DNA of 64,000 nt from Anaeramoeba ignava (GCA_028826165.1 JAPDFW010000112.1:120996-184995), one strand, 5' to 3'; counted from the first letter of the stretch, positions 36,701 to 48,532 are shown. Notes: generated by a model not told the origin, from the letters alone. A program made the numbers and translations.

Positions 36701-38511
36701 ATGAATGATTGTTTATTTTTTGGTTATAATCAATCACCAAAACTTATCGAAAATGAACCAGAAAAAATAACAAAACCAATTCCATTTAAATTTGAAAATG
36801 AAAATGAAAATGAAAATGAAAATGAAAATGAAAAACAAATTAAACAAATTTCATCAGGTTTTTTTGCAACAATTTTCCTTTTTAAAAATGGAAAAGCAAT
36901 AGAATATTTAAATAAAAATGATTTAAAACAAAATCCTTCAAAAATCCAAATTGAAGAAAATATTCAAAAAGTAACTGTTGGCTCTCGAAATGAAGCTATT
37001 TTAACAAAAGAAGGAAATGTATTTGCCAAAGGAGAAGATATTAATCCAAAAAATCTAAAAGAATTTATCAATATTTCATCATTAATTGAAGATAAAAATG
37101 ATAGAATAATTCAAGATATTGTTTCTGGAGAAAATTCAATTTACTTATTAACTTCAAATCAAAATGCTTATGGATTTGGCTCAAATGAATATGTTCAACT
37201 TGGTTTTGATTCCGAAACACTTAAAAAAACAGAAAAACCAATTTTAATGATGAAAAGTGTTTCTAAAATGTTTTCAGGAATTGCTTCACATCATGTTTTT
37301 CTTTTAAATTCAAACCAAGAATTATTTGGATGCGGATATAATCAATATTCTCAACTTGGATTAGGAAAATCAAAAAAGAAGAAAGAATCGATAAATTAAC
37401 CAAAATCCAAAATATTCCAAAAGGCAAAATAATTGATATTCAATGCGGAATTGTTCATTCAATAATGTTGATTGAAGATGAAAATGAAAATGAAAATCCA
37501 AAAAGAAAACTTTATTCATGTGGATTTTTTTTGTTTAATGGGCTCTATCAAGAAAAATATTCAAAAGAAGATACTTATGAATTTACTGAAATCAAATCAT
37601 CTTTATTTGAAAATGATGATAATATTCTTGATTTTTCTGTTGGAAACGCTCATACTTTGATTTTAACTTCCAAAGGGAAATTGATTACATTTGGGAATAA
37701 TTTCTATGGTCAATTAGGAACTGGAGATACAAAAGAACAGTTAATTCCGATTCAAATTGAACTTCCTAAATTAAGATTTAATGAAGATATTTCCAATTAT
37801 CATATTTATTGTGGATTTTGGAAATCATTTCTTTATTATTCTCCTTCTCCTCCTTCTTTTTCTAATCTTGAAGAAGATTTGATAAAATTATTTGAAAGAA
37901 AAGAATTTTGTGATATTTCATTTAAAACCAAAAATGGAGAAATAATCTCAGCTCATAAATTAATATTGAAATATAGATTAAATCAAAATCAAAATCAAAT
38001 TGAAAAACTTAAAGAAATTATTTCAAAAAAATCAATTAAAGAATCAAATCAAATATTTGAAATGATTTATTCAAACAGAATAATAAATTCAAAATTATAT
38101 TATGAAATTAAAGAAATTATAAATTCCAATGAAAAAATTGAAGAAACAATGAAAAGAATTTATTTAAATGAAAATGAAAATGAAAATGAAAAAGATTTTA
38201 TAATTGAAAGAAAAGAAAAACAATATAAATTTCCTAAATTAATATTAATAATGAGAAGTGAATTATATCGAGGAATGTTTTTATCTGTAACAGAAGATAA
38301 ATCTAATAAAGTTAAAGATTATAGTGAATTAAGTAATAAATCATTTCAAATATTTGAATATTGGATTTATTCAAATCAAATCAAAGATGAAATTGAAATT
38401 ACACAAGAAATCATTGATGAAATTCAAATTGGAATTGATTATTTTCAATTAAATCAAACAAATCCAAATTTATTTGATTTATTAATTAACAAATTTAATA
38501 ATCAAAATTAA
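36701..38511 (+). CDS. RCC1-BTB protein (with one -1 frame break)
   Basis: About 600 residues in two frame segments, 36701 to about 37380 and about 37380 to 38511. The N-terminal part has RCC1-type beta-propeller repeats (GFGSNEYVQLG, GCGYNQYSQLGLG, TFGNNFYGQLGTGD). The C-terminal part begins FERKEFCDISFKTKNG and SAHKLIL, a BTB domain, and ends in a conserved helical block. Two Asn-Glu repeats (about 36795-36835 and 37478-37500) are low complexity. RCC1-BTB proteins commonly act as cullin-3 substrate adaptors or GTPase-linked scaffolds; which applies here is unknown. The frame changes by -1 at or near TCA AAA AAG (37370-37378), after which the sequence continues as an RCC1 repeat (IDIQCGIVHS). 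This is either a lost base in the A-run or a slip. The start is the ATG after a T-tract. Confidence 0.85.
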
Positions 38512-38699
38512 AATTAGAATTAGAATTAGAATTGTTTTTTTTATTTTTTATTGTAATAATTTCTAAATTTGATTTTGATTTTCAATTTCAATTTAATTTT
38601 GAATTTCAATTTAATTTTGAATTTGATTTTAAATTTGATTTTGATTTTCAATTTGATTTTAAATTTGATTTTGATTTTCAATTTAATTTGAATTTGATT

Positions 38700-41600
38700 T
38701 TAATTTTGATTATCATTATCATTATCATTATCATTATCATTTTCATTTTCATTTTCATTATCATTTTCATTATCATTTTCATTTTCATTATCATTTTCAT
38801 TATCATTATCATTTTCATTTTGATTATCATTTAAATTTTCATTTAAATTTTCATTGTTATTATCATTATCATTTTCATTATCATTTTCATTTTCATTATC
38901 ATTTTCATTATCATTTTCATTTTCATTTTCATTTTCATTTAAATTTTCATTTTCATTATCATTTTCATTTTCATTTTCATTATCATTTAAATTTTCATTT
39001 TCATTTTCATTTTCATTTAAATCCTCTTTCAATTCAAAACAAGGAGGAATAGGAACTCCATTCAATATCATATCTTGCTCAAGATCATCATTTCTTAAAA
39101 ATTCAGAAGGATCATAAACAGAAAATTGTTTAATTTTTTGAGATAAAATCCTTTGGAAGCAATGATGAGAGGTTTTAGTAAGAGAATCATTCAATTCAAA
39201 ATTATCGATTGTGAAAGTGTTTTCAAGATCAAAATAAACTTGCAAATTTCTTAATTTTCGGAATTGTTTTTTACTTTGGATAATATCTTTATTCATTTGC
39301 TCAGTTTCTCTTGATTTGTTTTCAAGAAGTAACTCTATATCTTTTTCGGGCCAACTAACAAACTGAATATTTGATTGTTTTATCATTTGAGGAAGATCTT
39401 TAATAAATTGCAAATCAAGCTCCATTTTGATCGATAAAAATTGACTGAATTTTTGAATTTGAAGAGAAAATTGATTCCTTCAATTTCTTGAGAGATTCGG
39501 AACCAATTCGGTTACCAGTGATATCGATGTGGATCAATGAATCCAACTTTGGAATACGTGTGAAAAGCTCAGTCATAATATCTCCGAAATGGAATTTTTT
39601 ATCACCACAAATTCTGAGATGATCAATATGTGATTTTGATTCGAAAATGCCTTTCAAAATGGAAACTGAAAGTTTGGAATCTTTGCCTGGTTTTGTGTTT
39701 CTTGAAATGGAAAGACGAGAGATCGAGGTGTTTCCACAAAGAACACCGTTTTCGGAGAAAAGAGTCGAAAAACCTCGCCAACCAAATTGGTTTCCATCAA
39801 GATGCAATTCCTTGAGAATTGTTGATTTTTTATTTCGCAGAAAACTCTCTGCAATAAACTTTGCTCCTTGATTACCAAATTTATTATCATTTGCAATTAA
39901 AGTGAAATTTTGAATGTGTTTTTGAGTGAAAATTTCATCAAGTAGTTTCCCCATAAAATTGGGGTTCATATAAGTTGAGCTGATATCCAAATCTTGGAGG
40001 GTTTTTGTGTTTTTGATCATTTGCAAACAACTTTCATGGGAAGAATTCTCGAATTTATTTCCCGAAATATTCAAATAGCAAAGTTTGGAATCCGAACAGT
40101 TTTTTGTAATTGATTTAAAAATAACATCCAAATTCAAAGAACAAAAAGCAAGTGCGATAATTCGCAAATTTTGGGCTTTTGATTTTTCCAAGAAATTTGC
40201 AAATGCTAATGAACCTTCATTTCCGAAATTTTTATTGAATGATAAATTCAGAAACTTAAGTGAATGATGCTTTTCATTTTCACAAAGAGAGTTGAATAAG
40301 TCTTCAACACTTTTCTTTTTCATTTGGCAATAAGAAAGATCCAAATGAACCAGACCGTTTGTCATTAAAGATAATCCTTTACAAAATCCACTTGCAAAAT
40401 TCTTGACCTTGATTTGGTTGAGCGATAAATCAAGATATGCGATTCTAGTTTTATTGTTTTCGATCAGAGCATTTCCAAGTTCATCAAATCCAACTGAAGT
40501 ATTCATTCCAGAAATTGTGATTTTAGACAAAGTGTCATTGTGTTTGATGCATTTGCTGAATAGTGAAATTGGATCCTTTCGGAAAATATCTACAATGTAT
40601 AATTCTGTGAAATGTTTGTTGTATTTAAGTGCTTTTATTACTGGAAATATGTCAATTGCTTTTTCTGAATATAAATCGATGTGTGGAAATTTCTTGAAAT
40701 CTAATCGGTGACTGATTTCCTTGTCTTTATTTCCTACTGTTTCTTTGATAAATTTTGTAAATGGTTTACTTCCAGCTGTGCTAAAAAGTTGAGCCATAGC
40801 TTTATATGTTTGAGAGAAGCCACAATCAGGTGAGTAATCTTTATTAAGATATATTTCAAATTTTACAAATTTTATAAATTTTAATTTTACAAATTTTATA
40901 AATTTTGATTTTATAAATAATTTTATAAATAATTTTATAATTAATTTTATAAATAATTTTATAAATAATTTTATAAATAATTTTATAAATAATTTTATAA
41001 ATAATTTTATAAATAATTTTATAAATAATTTTATATTTAATTTTATATTTAATTTTATAATTAATTTTATATAAATTTTAATTTTATAAATTTTTTATAA
41101 ATAATTTTATAAATAATTTTATAAATAATTTTATAAATAATTTTATAAATAATTTTATAAATAATTTTATAAATAATTTAATAAATAATTTAATAAATAA
41201 TTTTATAAATAATTTTTATATTTAATTTTATAAATAATTTTATAAATAATTTTATTAATAATTTTATAAATAATTTTATAAATAATTTAATAAATAATTT
41301 AATAAATAATTTTATAAATAATTTTATAAATAATTTAATAAATAATTTAATAAATAATTTTATAAATAATTTTATAAATAATTTTATAAATAATTTTATA
41401 AATAATTTTATAAATAATTTTATAAATAATTTTATAAATAATTTTATATTTAATTTTATATTTAATTTTATAAATAATTTTATAATTAATTTTATTAATA
41501 ATTTTATAAATAATTTTATAATTAATTTTATTAATAATTTTATAAATAATTTTATAAATAATTTTATAAATAATTTTATATTTAATTTTATAAATAATTT

Positions 41601-42856
41601 TATAAATAATTTTATAATTAATTTTATAATTAATTTTATAAATAATTTTATATTTAATTTTATATATAATTTTATAAATAATTTTATAATTAATTTTATA
41701 AATAATTTTATAAATAATTTTATAAATAATTTTATATTTAATTTTATAAATAATTTTATAAATAATTTTATAAATAATTTTATAATTAATTTAATAAATA
41801 ATTTTATAAATAATTTAGTAAATAATTTTCAAATCAAAAAAGTACCTAAAACAGTTTTCAATCCTTGTCTATTGAAAGAAAAAAAATTGTATAAATTAAT
41901 CATAATTTGAAAACAAAATTATAAAAATTACATTGAATCATATTTCGCAAATTTTGATGGAGGATATCCACGAGTTATATTACTATAATTTAAAAGAACA
42001 ATTTGATAAAGTTCACTTGCTCTTTTTGAAAACAATTCAATTTTAAATTCAGAAAAAATCAATTCAATCTTGATTTTGATTTTTGATTTTGATTTTGATT
42101 TTGATTTTGATTTTGATTTTAATTTTGATTTTGATTTTGAATTTAAATTTTAATTTTGATTTTGATTTTGATTTTGATTTTGATTTTGATTTTGATTTTG
42201 AATTTAATTTAAATTTTGATTTTGATTTTGATTTTCATTTTCATTTTGATTTTGATTTTGATTTTGATTTTGATTTTGATTTTAATTTTGATTTTGATTT
42301 TGATTTTGATTTTAATTTTGAATTTAAATTTTGATTTTGATTTTAAATTTTGATTTTAATTTTGAATTTTAATTTTGATTTTGATTTTGATTTTTGATTT
42401 TGATTTTGATTTTGATTTTAATTTTAATTTTGATTTTGATTTTGATTTTGATTTTGATTTTGATTTTAATTTATTGAAATTGGAAAAATTAGAATAATAC
42501 ATGTTCTTTTCCATGATTTATCATTCTTTGTAAATTTAATAAATTAGTCTTACGACAAATCTAAAGAATAAAAAAAGAGTTTTTAAAATTTAATCAAAGA
42601 AAAATTTTTCGCATTTTCATCAAATTTTTTTTTAATTTACAGAAACCATAAGAGAAGCTTTTCTTTTCCCAATCGTAAATATTTTATATTTTGTAACAAC
42701 TAAAATTCGATCTTCTATTCTATGATGTTTTCTATTATTTTTAATAATCCAATCATAAAAATCAAGCTTTGTTTTTTTTCCTAAAAGTGATTTCACTTTT
42801 TTTTTATCATCTTCTGATAAAATTTTATAATCCTTTTTTGGTTTATTTTCATCCAT
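38700..42856 (-). CDS. CARMIL-like PH-LRR actin regulator (five exons)
   Basis: Exons with kept phase: 42641-42856, 42501-42560, 41932-42068, 41846-41868 (23 bp) and 38700-40838. Exons 1-3 encode a small PH domain (DRILVVTKYKIFTIG, then IELIFSEFKIELFS with a C-terminal helix). Exon 5 encodes about ten ribonuclease-inhibitor-type LRRs (LDLSLNQI, LNLSFNKNFGNEG, LDISSTYM, HIDITGNRIG), then the post-LRR helix with a block like the family's (FVSWPEKDIELLL). PH, LRR and helical dimerisation domains in this order are the layout of CARMIL, which binds capping protein and controls actin assembly at membranes. The C-terminal tail here is an Asn/Glu/Asp repeat, and I see no capping-protein-interaction motif. 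A +1 frame break lies at about 39415-39425 (A-run in CAAAATGG); the downstream frame continues the family pattern. Introns are 80 and 63 bp plus repeat-filled ones of 432 and 1,007 bp. Confidence 0.72.
40839..41845 (-). repeat. Tandem-repeat intron of the CARMIL-like gene (1,007 bp)
   Basis: Units of 12 bp, AATAATTTTATA, with variants containing AATTAA or ATTTAA, repeat about 80 times. It is bounded on the minus strand by donor GTACTTTTTTG and acceptor AATAAAG. The flanking exons (the 23-bp exon and the LRR exon) join in frame. Confidence 0.85.
42069..42500 (-). repeat. GATTTT-repeat intron of the CARMIL-like gene (432 bp)
   Basis: Composed of (GATTTT)n on the plus strand, which is CAAAAT on the minus strand, with TTTAAT/TTCATT variants. 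This is the same hexamer that encodes Asn-Gln repeats elsewhere in the window. The proposed borders are donor GTATTATTC and acceptor AATCAAG; the acceptor is uncertain because every unit can offer an AAG. Confidence 0.65.
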
Positions 42857-43188
42857 TTTAAATTTTTATTTTAAAATAAAAAAAAAAATGAAAAAAAAAA
42901 AAAAGAAAAAAAAAATATTTATACGTGTAATTATTTTTAATATTATTTAATATATATTTGAAAAAATATTAAATATAGAAAAATAAATAATATTAAATTA
43001 AAAGAAAAAAAGTTGACCCTTTTCTGATTAATACTGACACAGCAAATGTGTATAAAAGAAAAAAAAATTTATTTTCCATTTTCATTCTTTTTTTCATTTT
43101 TGGATTTACTGTTTTTTTTTTAGTCTTTTACTTCTAAGTTTTTTTTTTTAATTTAGTGAAGATCAATTTATTCAAACAATAAAAAAAA
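42857..43188. other. Divergent promoter region between CARMIL-like gene and transporter 1
   Basis: 332 bp that should drive both genes. It contains A-runs near 42880, an AT-rich block, a less AT-rich stretch around 43013-43050 (GTTGACCC, CTGACACAGC), and T-tracts to the plus-strand ATG. The less AT-rich stretch is a candidate regulatory site, but nothing specific is recognised. Confidence 0.4.
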
Positions 43189-44775
43189 ATGGAAACAACA
43201 AGTTCGGATTATGAAATGCAAATTGAAAAGGAAATAGAAATGGTTCAAGTTAAAGATCTGGAAAATCCAAATCAGCAAAAGATCAACAAGCAAAACAAAG
43301 CAAGTCAAAACAAGAAGAAAGATCAACAAAAATTAGACTCCATAGCCCAAGGAAATCAAACTCCACATCCACAAGGGAATGCAAATGGAAATTCACAAAA
43401 AAAACCTAGTTGGATTAAATTTGTTCCAAACGCTCTTTTTGCAACAGGTAAACTTTAAAATAAAATAAAAAATATTTGAAAATTGTTTTTTGGATTGTTG
43501 AATAAAAAAATTGCATTACTCATCCTAATTTTCCAATTTTCAATAAATAATGAACAATTTTTTTTGCCTATTCAAAAAAAAATTTTTTTCTAAATCTTTC
43601 TCTTAATTTAAAAAAAATTATTAGTTATGGGAACTGGAGGAAATATTCTTGTTTGGAAAAAAGCAGAACCAGCACTTAATGTTTCACCAACTATTTGGAA
43701 AGTAATTTTTTGGATTACTTTTGGTCAAGCAATTTTGATAGCTTTGATTTATCTTGCTAAAATGATTCGATATCCAGAAGCTGTTATAATGGAAATTAAG
43801 AACCAGATCAGAATCAATTTCTTTCCAGCAGTTAATATCATTTTGCTGATTTTTTCAATTGCTCTTATTCCTGAACATAAAACACTTGCTGAATCTTTTA
43901 ATGTGGATTGGAGCTTCTCTTCAACTCTTGATGTCAGTTTTTATTCTTAGATCATGGTTTACTAAAGATTTTGATTTAAATCTTTTTAATCCAACAGGTT
44001 TGATTATTTTTTTTAAATATTTTTGAATAATTTTTGATTTAAATCAAAATTAATCAATTAATCTTCTTCTTCTTCTTTTTATTTTTATTTTTATGATTTG
44101 ATAGCTTTTATTCCTATTGTGGCTCCTTTATTAGTTTCAATTCCAGCAGGGAAATTGGATTATAATGATATCGGATGGTTTTTTATGGCATTTGGATTGT
44201 TTTTTTGGATAATAATTATGACAAATCTTTTTTCAAGAATTGCTTTTCGAAAATCAATGTAAATATTTGGAAATAATAAATATTTTAATCAAAATTATTT
44301 TAATCAAAAATATTCCAAAATAATAAATAGGGATGCGAAATATTTTCCTTCTTTTTGGATAATTCTTGCTCCTCCTTCAATTGCTTTGATTGGTTATCTA
44401 TCTATAAATCCACCACATTATTGGGATCATTTTTGTGATTTTCTATTTTACACATCCTTTTTTCATTTCATCATTTTATTATCATTAACTGATTATATTT
44501 TTAAATCACCTCCTTGTTTAACTTTTATTGCAATTACTTTCCCATTAGATGCATTTGCAATAGCATCATTAGAATATCATTTGCATATGGATAACATTCA
44601 CACAAAAAGATTTGGTTGGATTATTACTATATTTTCTACTGTTTGTCTTGGTTTGGTTTTGGGATTAATTTTGGTTATCATGTTTCAAGGAAAATTATTT
44701 GTTCCAGAAAATAAGAAAATGCAATGTTGGTGGTGGAAAACAAAATCAAAAAGAGATAAAAAAACAATAAACTGA
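43189..44775 (+). CDS. TDT family (TehA/SLAC1-type) transporter, copy 1
   Basis: Exons 43189-43447, 43625-43997, 44105-44258 and 44331-44775; introns 177, 107 and 72 bp, phases 1, 1 and 2. The soluble N-terminal region of about 80 residues is hydrophilic and Gln/Lys/Asn-rich, ending with PSWIKF. The membrane core fits the tellurite-resistance/dicarboxylate transporter family: VMGTGGNILVW after helix 1, KMIRYPEAV, NFFPAVNIILL, FNPTAFIPIVAPLL, IGWFFMAFGLFFW, FWIILAPPSIAL, and FCDFLFYTSFFHFIILL. These proteins form an anion-conducting trimer (plant SLAC1, bacterial TehA, yeast Mae1); the substrate cannot be told from sequence. The frame is broken by +1 at about 43894-43903 (GAATCTTTTAATG, compared with GAAGCTGTAATG in copy 2). 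Exon lengths add up only if one base is removed. The gene is followed by its tandem copy at 45548. Confidence 0.85.
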
Positions 44776-44869
44776 ATTATTAAAGATAAAAAAAGAAAAA
44801 TTTTTCTTTCAATTTAATTCAATTCAATTTAATTCAATTCAATTTAATTCAATTTCTTTTTCTTTTTCT

Positions 44870-45325
44870 TTTTCTTTTTCTTTTTCTTTTTGGTTTGATC
44901 CAAATAAATGATTAATAAAGAAAATGATTTTTAATTTAAAAAGAAAAAAATTTTTTCAAATAAGTGATTTAAAGAAAGTTTTAAATTTTAAATTTTAAAA
45001 AAGGAAAAGAAATTTTTTTGATCCAAATAAATGATTAATAAAGAAAAGAATTTTAATTTTGAAATTGTTTTAGTTTTAAATTTTAAATTTAAAAAAGAAA
45101 AGAAATTTTTTTGATCCAAATAAATGATTAATAAAGAAAAATATTTCAATTTTGAAATTGTTTTAGTTTTAAATTTTAAAAGGAAAAGAAATTTTTTTGA
45201 TCCAAATAAATGATTAATAAAGAAAAATATTTTAATTTTTAAATTGTTTTAGTTTTGAATTTAAAAAGGAAAAGAAATTTTTTTGATCCAAATAAATGAT
45301 TAATAAAGAAAAAATATGAGATGGA
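44870..45325. repeat. Five diverged ~90-bp tandem repeats between the transporter genes
   Basis: The phrase GATCCAAATAAATGATTAAT, followed by AAAGAAAA and a T/A-rich spacer, recurs near 44897, 45020, 45112, 45198 and 45284. The first interval is longer. The remaining part of 44776-45547 is AT-rich with (CTTTTT)n near 44850 and T/A tracts before the next ATG. No reading frame is seen. Confidence 0.8.
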
Positions 45326-45547
45326 ATAATTTTTTAATTCCAAATATTTATTGAAAATTAGAGGGATCTTTTTTTCTTTTATTTAATTTTTTTTTTCTTG
45401 TTTTCTTTTTAGATTTTCTTTTTAAAAAAAAAATGATGAATCATGTTTAGCAAAAAAAAATTAATAAAAGAAAAATAATTTTTTAATTTTGATCCTTTCA
45501 TTTTTTGATTTCTTTTAAAAAAAAAACAAATAATTTAATAATTTAAA

Positions 45548-48532
45548 ATGGAATCAACAAGTTCTGATTATGAATATAAAATTGAATATGAATTACAAGA
45601 TTTTTCAAAAAAAAATCAAGAAAAACCAAAAGAAAAACCACAAGATCTAGAAAAACCACAACAACAACAACAAGAAAAACAACCGGAACAAGGAAAACAA
45701 CTGGAACAAGGAAAAAAACCAAGTTGGATTAAATTTGCTTCCATTTTAAAATTTTTTAATTTTTTTAAACAGGTAAAATAAAACAAAAATAAAACAAAAT
45801 AAAAATTTGATGAAATGAAAATAATTTTTAAAAACATAATTTAAAACAATTCCAATTAAAATTATTAATTAATTTAATTTAAAAAATTGATTATTTCTTT
45901 AATTTAATTTTTTAATTAAAATTATAAACAAATTTAAAATAGATTTAATTTATAATTAAATTTGAAAATAAATTTTAAAAATATAATTTAAAAACAATTC
46001 CATTTAAAATTATTAATTAATTTAATTTAAAAATTGATTATTTATTTGATTTAATTTTTAATTAAAATTATAAACAAATTTAAAATAGATTTAATTTATA
46101 ATTAAATTTGAAAATAATTTTTAAAAACATAATTTTAAAACAATTCCATTTAAAATTATTAATTAATTTAATTTAAAAAATTGATTATTTATTTAATTTA
46201 ATTTTTAATTAAAATTATAAATAAATTTAAAATAGATTTAATTTATAATTAAATTTGAAAATAATTTCTAAAAATATAATTTAAAACAATTCCAATTTAA
46301 AATTATTAATTAATTTAATTTGAAAAAATTGATTATTTATTTAATTTAATTTTTTAATTAAAATTATAAATAAATTTAAAATAGATTTAATTTATAATTA
46401 AATTTGAAAATAATTTCTAAATATATAATTTAAAATAATTCCATTTTAAATTATTAATTAATTTAATTTAAAAAATTGATTATTTATTTGATTTAATTTT
46501 TTAATTAAAATTATAAATAAATTTAGAATAGATTTAATTTATAATTAAATTTGAAAATAATTTTTAAAAACATAATTTAAAAATAATTCCAATTAAAATT
46601 ATTAATTAATTTAATTTAAAAAATTGATTATTTATTTAATTTAATTTTTTAATTAAAATTATAAACAAATTTAAAATAGATTTAATTTATAATTAAATTT
46701 GAAAATAATTTTTAAAAACATAATTTAAAACAATTCCATTTTAAATTATTAATTAATTTAATTGAAAAATTGATTATTTATTTAATTTAATTTTTTAATT
46801 AAAATTATAAATAAATTTAAAATAGATTTAATTTATAATTAAATTTGAAAATAATTTCTAAAATATAATTTAAAACAATTCCATTTAAAATTATTAATTA
46901 ATTTAATTTAAAAAATTATTAGTTATGGGAACTGGAGGAAATATGATTGTTTGGAAAAAGCAGAACCAAAAGCACTTGATGTTTCACCAACTATTTGGAA
47001 AGTAATTTTTTGGATTGTTTTTGGTCAAGCAATTTTGATAGCTTTGATTTATCTTGCTAAAATGATTCGATATCCAGAAGCTGTTATAATGGAATTTAAA
47101 AATAAAATTTTAGTTAATTTCTTTCCAGCAGTTAATATCATTTTGTTGCTTTTTTCAGTTGCTCTTATTCCTGAACATAAAACAACAGCCGAAGCTGTAA
47201 TGTGGATTGGAGCTTCTCTTCAACTCTTGATGTCATTATATAGTATTCGTTTATGGTTTACTAGAGATTTTGATTTAAATCTTTTTAATCCAACAGGTTT
47301 GATTATTTTTTTTGAATATTTTTGAATATTTTTGATTTAAATCAAAATTAATCAATTAATCTTCTTCTTCTTCTTCTTCTTTTTATTTTTATTTTTATAA
47401 TTTGATAGCTTTTATTCCTATTGTAGCTCCTTTGTTTATTTCTGCTCCATTAGGTCAATTAGGATATAAAAATTTAGGATGGTTTTTTATGTCATATGGA
47501 TTGTTTTTTTGGACAATAATGATTACAATTCTTTTTGCAAGAATAATTTTTTATAAACCAATGTATTTATTCTAAAATAATAAATATTTCTGAATATTAA
47601 ATATTTGAATAATAAATATTTAAATAATAAATATTTCAATAATAAATATTTGAATAATAAATATTTAAATAATAAATATTTGAATAATAAATATTTAAAT
47701 AATAAATATTTGAATAATAAATATTTAAATAATAAATATTTGAATAATAAATATTTAAATAATAAATATTTGAATAATAAATATTTGAATAATAAATATT
47801 TCAATAATAAATATTTGAATAATAAATATTTCAATAATAAATATTTAAATAATAAATATTTAAATAATAAATAATAAATATTTAAATAATAAATAATAAA
47901 TATTTAAATAATAAATATTTGAATAATAAATATTTCAATAATAAATATTTCAATATTAAATATTTAAATAATAAATATTTAAATAATAAATATCTAAATA
48001 ATAAATATTTCTAAATAATAAATATTTAAATAATAAATATTTGAATATTAAATATTTGAATATTAAATATTTCAATAATAAATATTTCAAAATTAGAGAT
48101 CGAAAGTTTTATCCAGCTTTTTGGATCATAATTGCTCCTCCAGCAATTGGTTTAGTTTGCTATTTATCTTTAAATCCACCAAATCATTGGGATCATTTTT
48201 GTGATTTTCTATTTTACACAGCTGTTTTTCATTTCATAATTTTATTATCATTAACTGATTATATTTTTAGATGTCCACCTTGTTTAAACTATATTGCACT
48301 TACTTTCCCATTAGATGCAATTGCAATAGCAGCATTAGAATATCATTTGCATATGAAAAACACTCACACAAAAACATTTGCTTGGATTACTTTGATATTA
48401 GCTTCTGTAATTGTTGTTCTTGTTTTGATTTTGATTTTTATTCTTATTATAACAGGAAGATTTTTTGTTCCTGAAAATAAAATGTTACAAAGATGGTGGT
48501 GGCAATCTAAGGATAAAAAAGTTGAGAAATAA
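45548..48532 (+). CDS. TDT family (TehA/SLAC1-type) transporter, copy 2
   Basis: Same gene structure as copy 1: exons 45548-45772, 46923-47296, 47409-47562 and 48097-48532. Exon 3 is 154 bp in both. The N-terminal region is Gln/Glu/Pro/Lys-rich and again ends with PSWIKF. Core blocks are nearly identical (PTIWKVIFWIVFGQAIL, RYPEAVIMEF, NFFPAVNIILLLFS, FIPIVAPLF, GWFFMSYGLFFW, APPAIGLVCYL). The C terminus is WWWQSKDKKVEK. Relative to copy 1 there is a missing A in GGAAAAAGCAG (46955-46959), and exon 1 as predicted ends in phase 0 rather than phase 1, so the 5' half does not read through as given. Either two small errors or early decay explains this; the rest of the protein is well conserved. 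Introns 1 and 3 are filled with tandem repeats, unlike those of copy 1. Confidence 0.78.
45773..46922 (+). repeat. Repeat-filled intron 1 of transporter copy 2 (1,150 bp)
   Basis: Seven to eight units of about 148 bp, each with ACAATTCCATTTAAAATTAT and AAAATAGATTTAATTTATAA. The last unit runs into the acceptor AAAATTATTAG. The homologous intron of copy 1 has the same acceptor sequence but is 177 bp with no array. Confidence 0.9.
47563..48096 (+). repeat. Repeat-filled intron 3 of transporter copy 2 (534 bp)
   Basis: About 33 units of 15 bp, AATAATAAATATTTG with final-base or ATTTA/ATTTC variants. Donor GTATTTATTC and acceptor CAAAATTAG. The repeat happens to be open in two frames (NNKYL and FKYLL type), but both are intronic. 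The matching intron of copy 1 is 72 bp. Confidence 0.88.

Noticed and set aside
39630-40711. Plus-strand frames of 60-100 residues opposite the LRR gene
   Set aside because: They have no domain features, while the minus strand encodes a regular LRR series.
47523-47874. NNKYL-repeat and KYLLF-repeat frames
   Set aside because: Both lie inside the GT-AG intron 47563-48096 of transporter 2 or run into it, and derive from a 15-bp repeat.
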